From NCBI GenBank assembly GCA_022813625.1, contig JAKLMB010000032.1:1-64000 (forward strand): a DNA stretch of 64,000 bases, written 5' to 3'. This stretch comes from Aaosphaeria pasadenensis (lineage: Eukaryota > Ascomycota > Dothideomycetes > Pleosporales). The notes beneath the pieces are model-generated. The model was not told where the DNA came from. It worked only from the letters and a program-made list of their open reading frames with translations, and did no database searches. Below, piece by piece: positions 10,919-21,699 of this stretch. Position 1 is the first letter of the stretch, and each line of letters begins with the position of its first letter. The position numbers and the translations under genes were made by a program.

Positions 10919-12220
10919 ATGGGCCTAAAGCGAAAGCCACATCAGAAGTCGAGAAACGGCTGTGGCGTTTGTAAACATCGGCGCATCAAGGTAAGGGCAG
11001 AGTAACCCGCAAGAACATCAAATCCCATAACACGCTGCTCACTTGTATAGTGCGATGAACAGAAGCCGCGATGCTCACATTGCGTTCGACTGGAAGCGGA
11101 TTGTGTCTATCCAGAAAGGAAAATAGCACGGCGACCCTCGCCTCACTCAGACAGCACGCATCCGACCCCGTCGCAAACCTCTGTTCAGACTCCGACATCT
11201 GAGCATTTTGCATATTTCAATACTGATTTTTCTCATTCAAATGACCATTTTTATGGTCTTAACGACTTGGCTTTCTTGCATCACTGGACACTGACGACAA
11301 GTCGGAGCATTGTGGAGTCCCCCCAAATGGATCACGTTTGGCAGTCGACCTTCCCAAATATTGGCTTCCGCCACAATTTCGTGATGCAAGGGTTACTTTG
11401 CCTGTCAGCTCTGCACATTGCGTATCTACATCCACCGAATCGACGTGCGCATATGCAGGTCGCGGCGATGTATCATACTCAATCACTCAATGGCTTCAGA
11501 AACGCGATCGCTGCGGCCGACCTTGATCACGGAGATGCATTATTTGTCGGGGCAGTATTGTCATTTCTTTGCTCGTTTGTCACTTTTGGTGAACTCTACG
11601 AAGAGTTTACAGATGACAGTGCCGTGGGTGCCATAGGTGCAATAGGCACGCGTACAACGCGCGTGCTAGGTGCCGACTGGATTCCACTCGTGCGAGGTCT
11701 TGAGGCTATTCTAGGTCCAGTCTACGATCAGATACGAACCGGTCCACTTGAAATCTTACTTGATATTGGTAACTGGGATGATCTTGACCCGGACGTGCAC
11801 CCTGGCGTAGGCGATGAACAAATGCTGGCCATTCGACAACTATGGAAGGATGATAATAATCACCAAATCTACGAAGAAACGCTACAAAAGTTGCGTAAAG
11901 GCAGTGCTTGGGTTAAGCATTTCCAGGCTTCAGTATACAATCCAGAAAGTGGTGCCCAAGAGCCTAGTTATAATCAGGGTTGGTCGACTCCCTTCATTTG
12001 GCTGTTCATGGTGCCCGAGGGCTACTTGAAGCTACAGCGCCAGCGGCAACCCATTGCTTTAGTGCTGTTTGCTTACTTCGGCACGCTGATCCAGCAAATT
12101 GATCGGTTCTGGTGGGCACAAGGCTGTGCGAAGAATATCGTTGCCGTGACGAGCGAATGCTTGGGCCCATTCTGGGATCCTTGGATCGCATGGCCGAAGT
12201 CTTTTGTGGGACTTTCATAA
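10919..12220 (+). CDS. Zn2Cys6 transcription factor, UPC2/ECM22-like layout
   Basis: Two exons, 10919-10990 and 11051-12220, give 413 residues. The splice falls inside the zinc cluster, a common place for an intron in this family. The joined sequence reads CGVCKHRRIK then CDEQKPRCSHC and ends with C six residues on. This is the full six-cysteine Zn2Cys6 pattern at residues 15-42. After a Ser/Pro linker, the block FLHHWTLTTSRSI, followed by HNFVMQGLLCLSALHIAYL, is the layout of sterol-uptake-control-like regulators. The protein should be nuclear and bind DNA. Targets are unknown. Its immediate same-strand neighbour is a sterol-glucosyltransferase-like gene, and an RTA1 lipid exporter is divergent. 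Together these suggest, but do not prove, a lipid or sterol theme. Confidence 0.9.
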
Positions 12221-12719
12221 TCAATATATTCCTTTCAAGTGCTCCCCAGACATAACTACTCGTACTCGTAGTGTATCAAATCTTCTCACTAGTTCACGGG
12301 TATCTGGTTTAACGCCAAAGTCGGCGCCACTTCCGATGAGGAATGTATAGCACAGACCTAAACCCCACTAAGTTCGTTCGATTCAGTACGAGATACGCGA
12401 TACGAGATACGCAATCGGCCAATATCCAACAATGGTACACCATTCGAAACACCACCTATATCGATAGGGCTGTGTAAAATCTCCTTTAGTAGTCAAAAGC
12501 ATGCACAGGGCGCCCGTCTCTTTCATGCCAATTCTGAAAGCTAACAGTGCACTTGCGCAGTGCACTTGTGCCATGCGACTACTGTATATACCATCAGTCG
12601 CGGACACATAGCCTTCCATGAAGGTCTTAAATCCCCTCGGACCTGCTGTAATCTGCACACGAATCGGCAGTCCCTCCTACAGAATACTATCAGTTGAGTA
12701 GAACTCTACTCCCGACTAC
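12221..12719. other. Intergenic region with inverted CGAGATACG repeats
   Basis: A 500-bp spacer between two plus-strand genes. It carries TACGAGATACGCGATACGAG-type repeats at about 12387-12412, the reverse complement of repeats at 10557-10588. It should hold the promoter of the glucosyltransferase-like gene. No coding exon is seen. Confidence 0.5.
12387..12412. repeat. CGAGATACG repeats, right arm
   Basis: Two CGAGATACG units in a row separated by GCGA, opposite in orientation to the units at 10557-10588. The two arms lie about 1.8 kb apart and enclose the Zn2Cys6 gene. Confidence 0.6.
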
Positions 12720-15492
12720 ATGATGAAGGACTCCCGGACACCAGAAGCTCCAATCTCGGCAGAACTTCCAGGAGAATCTATACGCGACGCGAGATCATCA
12801 TTGGATTCAAGACAGGAAAAGACAGGCTTTGTGGTAACAGGTAATTTCACCTCTATCTTGCGGTTTTCAAAGCTCATTGGCTCTAGAGGATGGCAGAGTT
12901 GATGTCGATGTGGACTCCAAACTTGCGCGAGCACTGAGCAAGATTTACACGCCAAAGGAGTTGCCACCACCGTACCACGAAGCTGCAGAGGGCTCCAAGA
13001 CATGGGATATCCAGCTTAACATTGTCATACATGTGGTAGGAAGTCGGGGCGACGTGCAGCCTTTCATCGCGCTTGGAGTCGAGCTTCAGCGCTACGGTCA
13101 CCGAGTTCGACTTGCTACACATGATGTTTTCAAGGACTTTGTCCAGTCCTCCGGGTTGGAATTCTATCCCATAGGCGGCGACCCGGCCGAGTTGATGGCG
13201 TATATGGTTAAGAACCCAGGGTTGATCCCAAGTCTAAAGAGCCTGCAGGCGGGCGAGATAACCAAGAAACGGGACATGGTTAAGGAGATGTTAGAAGGTT
13301 GCTGGAGATCCTGCATACATGAAGACTTATATACGAGGAAACCATTCACAGCAGACTGCATAATAGCGAATCCTCCGAGCTTTGCGCACGTACACTGCGC
13401 GCAGGCTTTGGGAATCCCCGTCCACCTAATGTTCACGATGCCCTGGACCAATACCTCCGCGTTCCCACACCCGCTAGCGAATATCAAAGGCCAAGAAGGA
13501 CGAGAGAATGTTGCAAACTATATATCCTACAGCATAGTCGAGTGGTTAACATGGCAGGGGTACTGAAGTCCAGGCACTCAATTTTCTATGCGAGATATAG
13601 TGCTAATACAAGGATTTAGGTTGGGCGACATCATCAACGACTTCCGCTCGGAACTCGACCTCGAGGAGATAGAGACTTTTGAAGGTTCAGATTTATTACG
13701 TATGTTGAAAGTACCTTTCACATACTGCTGGTCCCCCGCGCTTGTTCCTAAACCTAAGGATTGGCCATCTTACATCGGTAAGTCAGGGTTCAAGAAAAGA
13801 CTGGTCATTGATTGATAGAAGAAACAGACGTTTGTGGTTTCTTTTTCCGAGAGCCGCCGCAATATACGCCACCGCAAGATCTCGCAGACTTTCTGAGCGC
13901 TGGTCCGCCGCCTGTCTATATTGGATTTGGCAGTATAGTACTCGACGATGCTGCCGCAATGACCAAGACTCTTGTTGAGGCTGTTCGAAAAGTCGGTACT
14001 CGGGCCATCATCTCGAAAGGATGGTCTAAATTGGGCGGCATTGATGATGAAAACATCTTTATGCTTGGAGATTGCCCACATGAATGGCTTTTCCAGCACG
14101 TCTCCGCGGTTGTCCATCATGGTGGTGCTGGTACGACAGCATGCGGGTTACGCTTTGGTAAACCCACAACTATTGTACCTTTCTTTGGCGAGTAAGTCCT
14201 ACATCAACAAGTCCTACATCAACGATCCCGAATTTGTGATTATTGTATTCTAAGTTCATTGAGAAACTTCGCTGACAACTCTGGAAAGCCAACCCTTCTG
14301 GGGCAATATGGTCGCCGCAGCAGGAGCTGGCCATCCTCCGATCCACCACAAGCTACTAAATGTTCAGAACCTCGCGGAAGCGATTCAATACTGCCTGTCT
14401 TCGGAAGCAAAAACCGCAGCTTTACGTATTGCCGAACAAATGCGAACCGAGAGCGGCGTGGCCGCAGCGGTAGATTCATTTCACCGGAACCTGCCACGCG
14501 AGGGATTCAAGTGCGATGTAATCCCGCGCTTACCAGCAGCGTGGGCATGGAAAAAAGGGAAACGGACAAAGTTGTTATCCAAAGTCGCTGCTGCCACCGT
14601 TGTCAGTAACAATCCAAGTGAGGTCAAGCATATGTCAATGTAAGTCTCTAACCGCCTTGCACGAATTAGTTTCAAGTGATTGATCCGATTACGCAGATAT
14701 GAACCTAAGCCCATCTTCATCGAAAACATCCGTTGGGACCCAATCTCCGGCGGAGCCTCCGCGGTATGGAAAACCTCTTACGACATGGCCACATCCATCA
14801 CTGGGATGGTCACGAAACCGGTGGAAAGGGTCCAGTACGAGCAGCGCCGAAGGGCGCGTGAAGGAGCAGCAGCAGCAGAGGATACATCGCAAAACCATTC
14901 ACAACCATCCATGCACAGCTCTCGCACATCTATACATTCTGCCGATAGCGCAAACTCGAAACAAACATCGTCAGACCGACCATCACGCACCGGCACCGCA
15001 TTAAAAGCATCCGCAAAAAGCATTGGAGGCATAGTCCCCGTCGCGACCAAGGGCATGCTCGTCGACATACCGCTAGCGATCACAGATGGCCTACACAATA
15101 TGCCGCAGATGTACGGCGGAGAAGTGCGCGATAACGGCAAAGTGAAAGATTGGAAATCTGGGCTTTCAGTCGCTGGCAAGACGTTCGCTTGGGGATTTGT
15201 TGACGGTATATCGGATCTGGTTGTGATGCCTTACAAGGGGGCTAAGAAGGAGGGTTCACTGGGAGCTGTGAAGGGTTTTGGAAAGGGCGCCGTGAACTTG
15301 GTTGCGAAGCCTGGAGCAGGTATGTTCGGAGTCTTTGGGTACACGAGCGCTGGTATAGCGAAGAGTCTTCGATCGTCGGTGCATGGCGGTACGAAGAAGA
15401 AGATCATAGAGGCTCGTCAATGCGAAGGTAAGTGGATAGTAGATCAGCATGCTTACAATTCAGAAGAAATATTGCAAGCGTTCAAGTCATAG
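12720..15492 (+). CDS. Sterol 3-beta-glucosyltransferase-like GT1 enzyme
   Basis: Six exons, 12720-12840, 12887-13559, 13620-13777, 13828-14191, 14289-14639 and 14697-15492, join to 820 residues. The GT28-type N-domain begins near residue 100 with NIVIHVVGSRGDVQPFIALG. The C-domain donor-binding region has VYIGFGSIV and HHGGAGTTACGLRFGKPT, then PFFGDQPFWG rebuilt across a splice. These match the UGT80/ATG26 group that moves glucose from UDP-glucose to the sterol 3-OH. Unlike full ATG26, no GRAM or PH domain precedes the catalytic part. The C-terminal 270 residues (KGMLVDIPLAITDGLHN, then AWGFVDGISDLV and KGFGKGAVNLVAKPGAGMFG) are the Gly-rich tail seen in fungal short forms, resembling VPS13/ATG2-type C-terminal sequence. 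The substrate is inferred only. Confidence 0.88.
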
Positions 15493-16316
15493 CATAAGAA
15501 CAGGTACTTTATTGTAATATAGCGAGATTTGAATGGTCACTGGCTTGGATTAGGGCAAAGTAGTGGCCAACGTGAATGAATATAACCATTGCAGCCTGCG
15601 AGGCTAGATTCACCTCGAGAAGAAGTGAAGCAAAACTGTCAAATAAATAGAACACGTCACACCAGAGATCTTCAGATTGCTTGTCTATTGTCGAGCAGCT
15701 TATCTCACATATCATAATCTAGATAATGAAGCCTTTGACTCTCCGCTAGATCGCTGTGTTCGCTTGTAGGTTAAGCTGTCATGAAAAGATCGATCTTTCG
15801 GCGATTATGACCCCCTATTCATTTTCTTCTCTGATAGTACTACCCTCTATGCTCAAATACGGCTTCAATCAAAAACCCTAGGACGTGGTCAAAAGTGTGA
15901 CCATTTTCAGCTGCACTGTCGAAACTATTGGGTATCCCATAGTGATATTGCTCCTGTCACCTTCTCTGAATGATTTCCCTCTGTAACTCCTGATAATTTC
16001 ATCGCCAATCCATCCATCTCTTTTAAAACGGCTGGAGGCAGTCTGTTCGATATGTGAGAAGTATAATTATGTGTATGGTCACGAGGCAATGCCTGATCTA
16101 GCCTCTGATCTTCAGTATCGGTAATATTATGGAAATCTAATGAGATTATATGAGTACTCACGACAGGTGATTCTTGGCTTTGCTCTGACGTTTTCGAGCA
16201 CATAAGGACGTATACTCCATGCCATCCAAGTTACAAGGCAAATTCACAAACCAATTTTCAAAACCAAAGTCTGCCCCTAACTGAAAATCACTCGACGGTA
16301 TTCAGCTTTCGCGAAA
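15493..16316. other. Intergenic region, no gene seen
   Basis: About 820 bp, moderately AT-rich. A minus-strand frame at 15925-16203 has no recognisable motif and was not called. No RNA gene or repeat could be supported. Confidence 0.5.
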
Positions 16317-16589
16317 ATGGCTTCATTCACTCACAACCCCAGTGCCGTTCATGACCCCAAGCAAACAACGCCTCCGAGATACGACGTTCATCACACGCAT
16401 CCGACGGCCGATCCAAGATTCATCGTTCATCTTAAGCAATTGCCCACCAATCCAACGGACACAGATCATCACACAAACGGACCGACAACATGGCCAACAT
16501 GCGAGGAATGTGGCGGCGTTGCAGATGAAGATCTCAATTGCACCAATCGTGATTGCATCTACTACGGCACTCCCAACTGTTCATGGTAA
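16317..16589 (+). CDS. Small hypothetical protein with a Cys-rich C-terminus
   Basis: A 90-residue frame starting at ATG 16317. The first half is hydrophilic and rich in His, Pro and Thr. The end reads CEECGG, then NCTNRDCIYYG and PNC, six cysteines spaced like a small zinc-binding or ribbon module. A GTAAGT sits at the end of the frame (16586), so a short second exon may exist, but the two acceptors I tried both give a stop at once. There is no signal peptide. The function is unknown. The Cys spacing makes it more convincing than a random frame. Confidence 0.4.
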   Translation: MASFTHNPSAVHDPKQTTPPRYDVHHTHPTADPRFIVHLKQLPTNPTDTDHHTNGPTTWPTCEECGGVADEDLNCTNRDCIYYGTPNCSW

Positions 16590-17513
16590 GTCATCGGCTT
16601 TTTGTTATTGTTTCCCCCCCTTCTGAATATATAGGTAGCCATGCGATCGTTATCGATGCTGACTTTGTCTGATAGAATGCAACAATCTCAACACCCTCGA
16701 CCATCCGTTTGATTCATGCTCACCAGAGAGGCATGATAGTAGGTGGAATGGTCGTGGTGGCCTTCAGTGAACCAATCGTTGAGTGTGTTTGAAAGCAGTG
16801 CGCAAGTATTCAAGACGACATATGAGCATAGATTCAAGCTCTTTCCCCCCACCCATAAAGATTAAGTAATTGGAACCAAACCTTGTGGTTAGATAGTCCC
16901 ATCAACAGCGCCCCCCATCACTTAAAGATTATATTTTTATTCTAGGGTTGTAGTGCCTTTAGCATGAGTCTTTCTTGTCTTTTTTCTTATTTTGCTAGAT
17001 ACCTGAATTTTGGCATGTTAACACCATAGTTGTCTAATACTATCGAACGTCAAATTTTCGAGTTACACGAAGCCGTTTGCAAATTGTTTGCTACTTTGAT
17101 ACGATACTGAGGGGGTACTGCTCTCGCTAGGATGTCATCAAGGGTACGGCCGCCCAAGCTTTCTATAAAGACGTACGGGTATCCACATGGCTGGTCCGTG
17201 GAGAGTTCAAAGTCAAAAATCTGGAAGTCGTCGACCTCTAAGTATCTCCTCCCACCCTACCTGTACCTCTTACTGCTGTGCCACAGCTGTGTTGCTGCGC
17301 TGACACGTACCTGTGCACGGACCTGGTCGCCCAGTCCAAGCAAACTTCCCATGCAGTTCTGAGGTTTCACAGCAAAGTCTTTCAGCCATATCAGCCATCA
17401 ATCCGACAGTTCTGTATCTTTCCCCAATCTTTCCGCGTTGTGCCCATATCTTCTGGTCTAGTTTTCCGTATTCGCAGATTTCGCCTATCGTCTCATCTCA
17501 AACACACTCTAAT
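16590..17513. other. Intergenic region, no feature seen
   Basis: About 920 bp upstream of the F-box gene. It contains C/T-rich stretches just before the start, as expected of a fungal 5' UTR, and no supportable coding exon. Confidence 0.5.
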
Positions 17514-18542
17514 ATGTCACTCCTGCAGTTACCTCCAGAACTGTTAATACAAGTCATGGATTATGTAGGCTCATCATTCTTCGCTGAGGATTTGGAACGC
17601 CTCACCATCTGCAAATATTGGTTCAGCGTTGCTTGTTCTGCATACTTCAAGCACCTCCGACTTTCTCAAAAGACACTACGACGTTTGCTGTCTTCTCATT
17701 TTGTAGATAGAAACCTGTCTCTAGTCAAAGACAATCTGGAGATTCTGGATATTGATCTGAAGGGATTTGAAGACTGGAACTACGAGAATCTGCCAGGATC
17801 TCCGAGTGATCCGCAGGATTTAAGTTTTTCGGATATGACCTCAACAAAGCCGATACTCGCTGTATGGACGACAGTCTTAAATCACGACCTGGTCCAACTA
17901 TCCATGACAACTGAACAGTCTTGGAAATATCGAGGACTGCATATCCGGGCTTGGAGCGAACGCCATCCTCATTTCCATCTTCGGCCCCGCCGCGATTATC
18001 TCTTCCTCTCCACGGTACGAACCCTACTGATGGCTGAGCATTTGTCTGTCCTGGAGCTGGACCTTTGTGGCACGCTCCTGGTCCCACGAGACGAGGATGG
18101 CGATGACCCCCACATTTGTACGAGTATCAGTGCCCTTCTCCCAACCCTAAGTCGTCTCAAACTACGTATGCGCAGCATCTGCGCTGGTGTTTTGACACCC
18201 AGTCGCCATGATACCAAGTCACTGTTAAAAGAGGTAGTCATCAACCTTAGCCTGTCCAATGAGTCACCCTTGATCACGTCGGCGGCACACTCCACACCAT
18301 GCGACGTTGCAGGAGGGGGAACTGTTCAATTGATGGCGGATATCGAAGACCAAGCAAAAGCTCTTGTAGCCTGCATGGAGTCTCCCGAAATCGTAAGAAT
18401 CTTGACCCATACGCTTCCAAATCTCGAGTTACGATCATTGGACGTCTTGACCGGTAAATCCATGAAAATGACCAAGGACATGGCTTGGGAAGACGACGGC
18501 GAAGCTATTGTTGAGAACGACCCAGACCCAGAGTCCGACTAG
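17514..18542 (+). CDS. F-box domain protein
   Basis: A single-exon frame of 342 residues. The start was set at ATG 17514 because the F-box begins at once: LLQLPPELLIQVMDYV, then ERLTICKYWFSVACSAYF at about residues 2-45. F-box proteins dock substrates onto Skp1-Cullin-Rbx ubiquitin ligases. The remainder has leucine-rich segments (HLSVLELDLCG, LLPTLSRLKLRM, LPNLELRSLDVL) that look like irregular leucine-rich repeats, the usual substrate-binding part. It ends in an acidic tail. The upstream in-frame extension lacks a good start and is not included. The target is unknown. Confidence 0.75.
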   Translation: MSLLQLPPELLIQVMDYVGSSFFAEDLERLTICKYWFSVACSAYFKHLRLSQKTLRRLLSSHFVDRNLSLVKDNLEILDIDLKGFEDWNYENLPGSPSDPQDLSFSDMTSTKPILAVWTTVLNHDLVQLSMTTEQSWKYRGLHIRAWSERHPHFHLRPRRDYLFLSTVRTLLMAEHLSVLELDLCGTLLVPRDEDGDDPHICTSISALLPTLSRLKLRMRSICAGVLTPSRHDTKSLLKEVVINLSLSNESPLITSAAHSTPCDVAGGGTVQLMADIEDQAKALVACMESPEIVRILTHTLPNLELRSLDVLTGKSMKMTKDMAWEDDGEAIVENDPDPESD

Positions 18543-19325
18543 AACGATGACTTCTCTTCATTTTCTGATGAGTATGTCCGACGCCACTATCTCATTGCTT
18601 CAAAAATTCGGATTTTTTTTCTCAAGAAATCAAAGCATGGTTTGGTTAGGCGGTGATGGTCGAATGTTGTTGTTGGCGGCGAAGAGGTCATTGGCGATCG
18701 ACTACACATGATTGGGTGGGAGTAGGACTACGGCCCTATGTCCAAAACAGGGAATATAGCTGGACGATGACGCCACGAAGCTCCGAGTACCAATCTCCAC
18801 CATCACCATCATTGTCCCCATCTACTAGACCGGTCCCTGGTTCCCGTGTAATACAAACGCTAAAGACCACGCCCACTCAAGGGAACAATATGTGGACAGG
18901 AAAGGCGTTGGCTGCAAGGAAAACCGTGGACCGCTCCAGCCACACACGCCCTCGCCAAATACGTCACACCTCGATTACAAGAAATCTTGCAGTATCCTTA
19001 TATGCCCACCTTCAATAATACATGTATACTTAAGACCCATCTTGCATTTACTCAATCGCGTATCGGTGATCTTATCCTTGCGTGAATCATTCTTTTCCCA
19101 AAAGGTGACTCGCCTTGACTACTCGACTACAACTTGCTTCCTCCCTCAAAAAACAAAATCTACATCGTGATACGAAACGAAAAGTCCAGCCTGCCCAACA
19201 CGTCGTCATTCAAGGTCCCCTCCCGCCGCGCCGTTGCGTCGCTCGCCCTACTATCCGTCATCTCCGCCATCGAGAACCAACGGAAGAAGGGAAATAGCCC
19301 AGGAGAGGAGGTATCGAAGCAAGAT
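18543..19325. other. Intergenic region and 5' flank of the DUF1989 gene
   Basis: About 780 bp. The DUF1989 frame stays open upstream to about 19134, but no ATG lies in that extension and the sequence is not family-like, so it is treated as 5' UTR. No other feature is seen. Confidence 0.5.
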
Positions 19326-21084
19326 ATGTCTGGCGAGCTGCAGACGATCCCGGCGCGCCATGGCGTGGCTACTTTCGTACCCCGCGGCAGGACTATAAAG
19401 ATCATAAATACGTATGGAAAACAGGTGGTTAGCACTTGGGCGTTTGGCTTAAATGCTCCACCGGAAGATGACGAGGACAAAGGCGAAGAGATCGAAGATG
19501 ATATTGAGGAGAAGACGAAGGAGTTGAAGGAGGTATGGGAAAATGAAGATCAATCGCAGACCTTAAGTAGCAAAGAGAAGGGGAAGGCGAAAGAAGATGA
19601 GGGTGAAGCATCCAGCGCAGCCGAGCCTGAACAGAAGCACACTTCTTCTGACGACAATGATGATCCTCCCGAGCAGGCACCAGACACGCCCGAGAATGAG
19701 AAAACAACCGAAACAACGCAAGAGAAGAAGACCGAGAAGAGGACATGGTCATCATATCTTCCGTCGATTCCGTACCGCAACAAAGGCGGTGCTGCTGCGA
19801 CAGAGAAGGAATCGCAAGTCGACAAAGAGGCTGAGAAGGCCCAGAATGAGGCTACCAGCAAGAAGTGGTCATCGTATCTCCCTACTGGACAGAGCTTCTC
19901 GAGTTACGTTCCGAACGTCCAGCTTCCCGATTCCAAAGGCGTTGTCAGTGCGTTCCAGGCCAGTCACAACCGTGATCCGAACAAGAGCTACGCAGAGCAA
20001 TTGTATGACTTCTCCAAAACGCCTGTTGGGGCTGGAGGTATTGCAGGTGAGCATTATGGCTTTCGATATGGAATAGGTTTCACATACTGATACATATACT
20101 GCAGCTGCCACTGGTTCGGGGACCGCATCTTCCCTATACGCAGCCTACAGTGCTTATACAAAGTTAAATCCCAACAAGGCAGATCAGCCTCCGATGGAAT
20201 ATCTATCCCTCCCTCATACACGTGCCGCCACGCACCGGCTTGTTCCCGAAGTTGGCGATACCCTCCTGACCAATCTCCGCACTCCGATCATGACTCTGGT
20301 GGAGGATACGACACCGGGAGCTCACGACACTCTGACTGCTGCATGTGATGCCAGTCTCTATGCCGCCATAGGGGTAGAGAAGCCAGAAGAACACGGTTCC
20401 TGCGCAGTCAATCTTGTCCTAGCCCTCAAAGAGCTCAACGGGAAAGCCGGACTACAAGGCACGAAAGCAGTCGGGGCCGACATTACAGTAAACATTGCGC
20501 CAACACCGCTCCACTTATTCATGAATGCGCCCATCGAAATCAAGGAGAGCTCCCAGGGTGGCGGCTCCGGTGCCAGGGGTGCGGAACTCAAGGTTGAGGA
20601 GCCGAAGAGCAAGAAGCGAAGCTTTGTGCGCTTCCGCGCCGAGCGGGATATAGTTATCGTTATGAGTGCTTGTCCTATGGAGATTGGGTCGCAGAATGGT
20701 GGCAGATGCATGGCCGCCAATTTCATGGTCGAGGAGGCGAGTGAGGAGAAGGCGGAAACCTCTGCACCTGAAGTCAAGAAATCGAAACCTAAAAAGATTT
20801 CCCCGAAGAAGGAAGAGACTCCCGCAAAGCAGGAAGAGACCCCAAAGAAAGAAGATGCGGACGTTGAAGACAAGCCGAAGCCAATGCCTACACCCCGTGG
20901 CGGCCCGGCTAAGTTCTCCAACGTGAAGAAGCCTGCGGCTAGACGTGATAGTGCAGCAGAAGCTTCCAATGATGTACCCAAGAACATCGATAAACCAGCA
21001 GCACAGACCACAGGCGAGGAGGCACCAAAGGCGAAGAAGAAACCGAAAAAGCTTGAACGACGCAGCGCAACACCAGCCAAGTAA
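19326..21084 (+). CDS. DUF1989 (urea carboxylase-associated) family protein with long insertion and charged tail
   Basis: Two exons, 19326-20046 and 20105-21084, give 566 residues. The start ATG at 19326 gives the usual family opening, IPARHGVATFVPRGRTIKIIN. The domain resumes after a long insert with EYLSLPHTRAATHRLVP, GDTLLTNLRTPIMTLVEDT and HDTLTAACDASLY. DUF1989 proteins are linked to urea and allantoate or guanidine metabolism, but their chemistry in fungi is not settled. Two things are odd. About 150 acidic, low-complexity residues interrupt the domain and include two copies of a WSSYLP block. A C-terminal tail of over 100 residues is rich in Lys, Glu and Pro with EETP repeats. The family core alone is usually far shorter. 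The tail may act in RNA, membrane or nuclear binding; this is unproven. Confidence 0.85.
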
Positions 21085-21699
21085 AGCATCGTGGGCTGAT
21101 GATCCATGTCGCCTTTCTTGTTATTCCTGCATCATCTATGGACCACTTCAGACCATTGTTCTAGGCCCAAGAAACCCTTCATATCCTGGAAAAATGGCTG
21201 GCTTCCTGTCTTGACCAAAACTTTCGGAGTTTAGCGTTTTGTCGCCCTTCCATTGCGATTGACTTTTAGTGCGTTGTTTACCTGTAGGCTATATAATTCC
21301 ACACCCTTACCCCCTGTTCTCACGTCCCCCTACATGCAATACGAACCCTCACGTAGCCTTTCACTAGTATGCATGATCTCATTACCCCGGAAGTCTGTAA
21401 TAATGTTTTTCTTTTTGAACCGTATCCTTAAAATAGCAACAATACAGAGACGGCCAGACACAAAAACCTCAATTCCTACGGATAGCTGATGAACCAATGT
21501 CTAATGAATCTCACACAGAAAGAGTGTCACAACATATCGAACCGGCTATGTAGTTTTCAAATTTGCAATAACTTTTCAATCTTCTTTGATACCTACGAAT
21601 TTTGAATAATCTCCACGCTCCCCTTCATACCCAAAAGAAAAACCCCCCTTTACCAAACAAACCTCACTTCCAACCCATCATCTTCCACATCCGCCCACC
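21085..21699. other. Intergenic spacer between convergent genes
   Basis: About 615 bp between the DUF1989 gene and the repeat precursor, which end towards each other. It should hold both 3' ends. No gene or repeat is seen. Confidence 0.5.

Noticed and set aside
20358..21107. Minus-strand frame of 249 residues
   Set aside because: Antisense of the Lys/Glu-rich DUF1989 tail; its Ser/Phe/Gly-rich make-up is the mirror of that bias.
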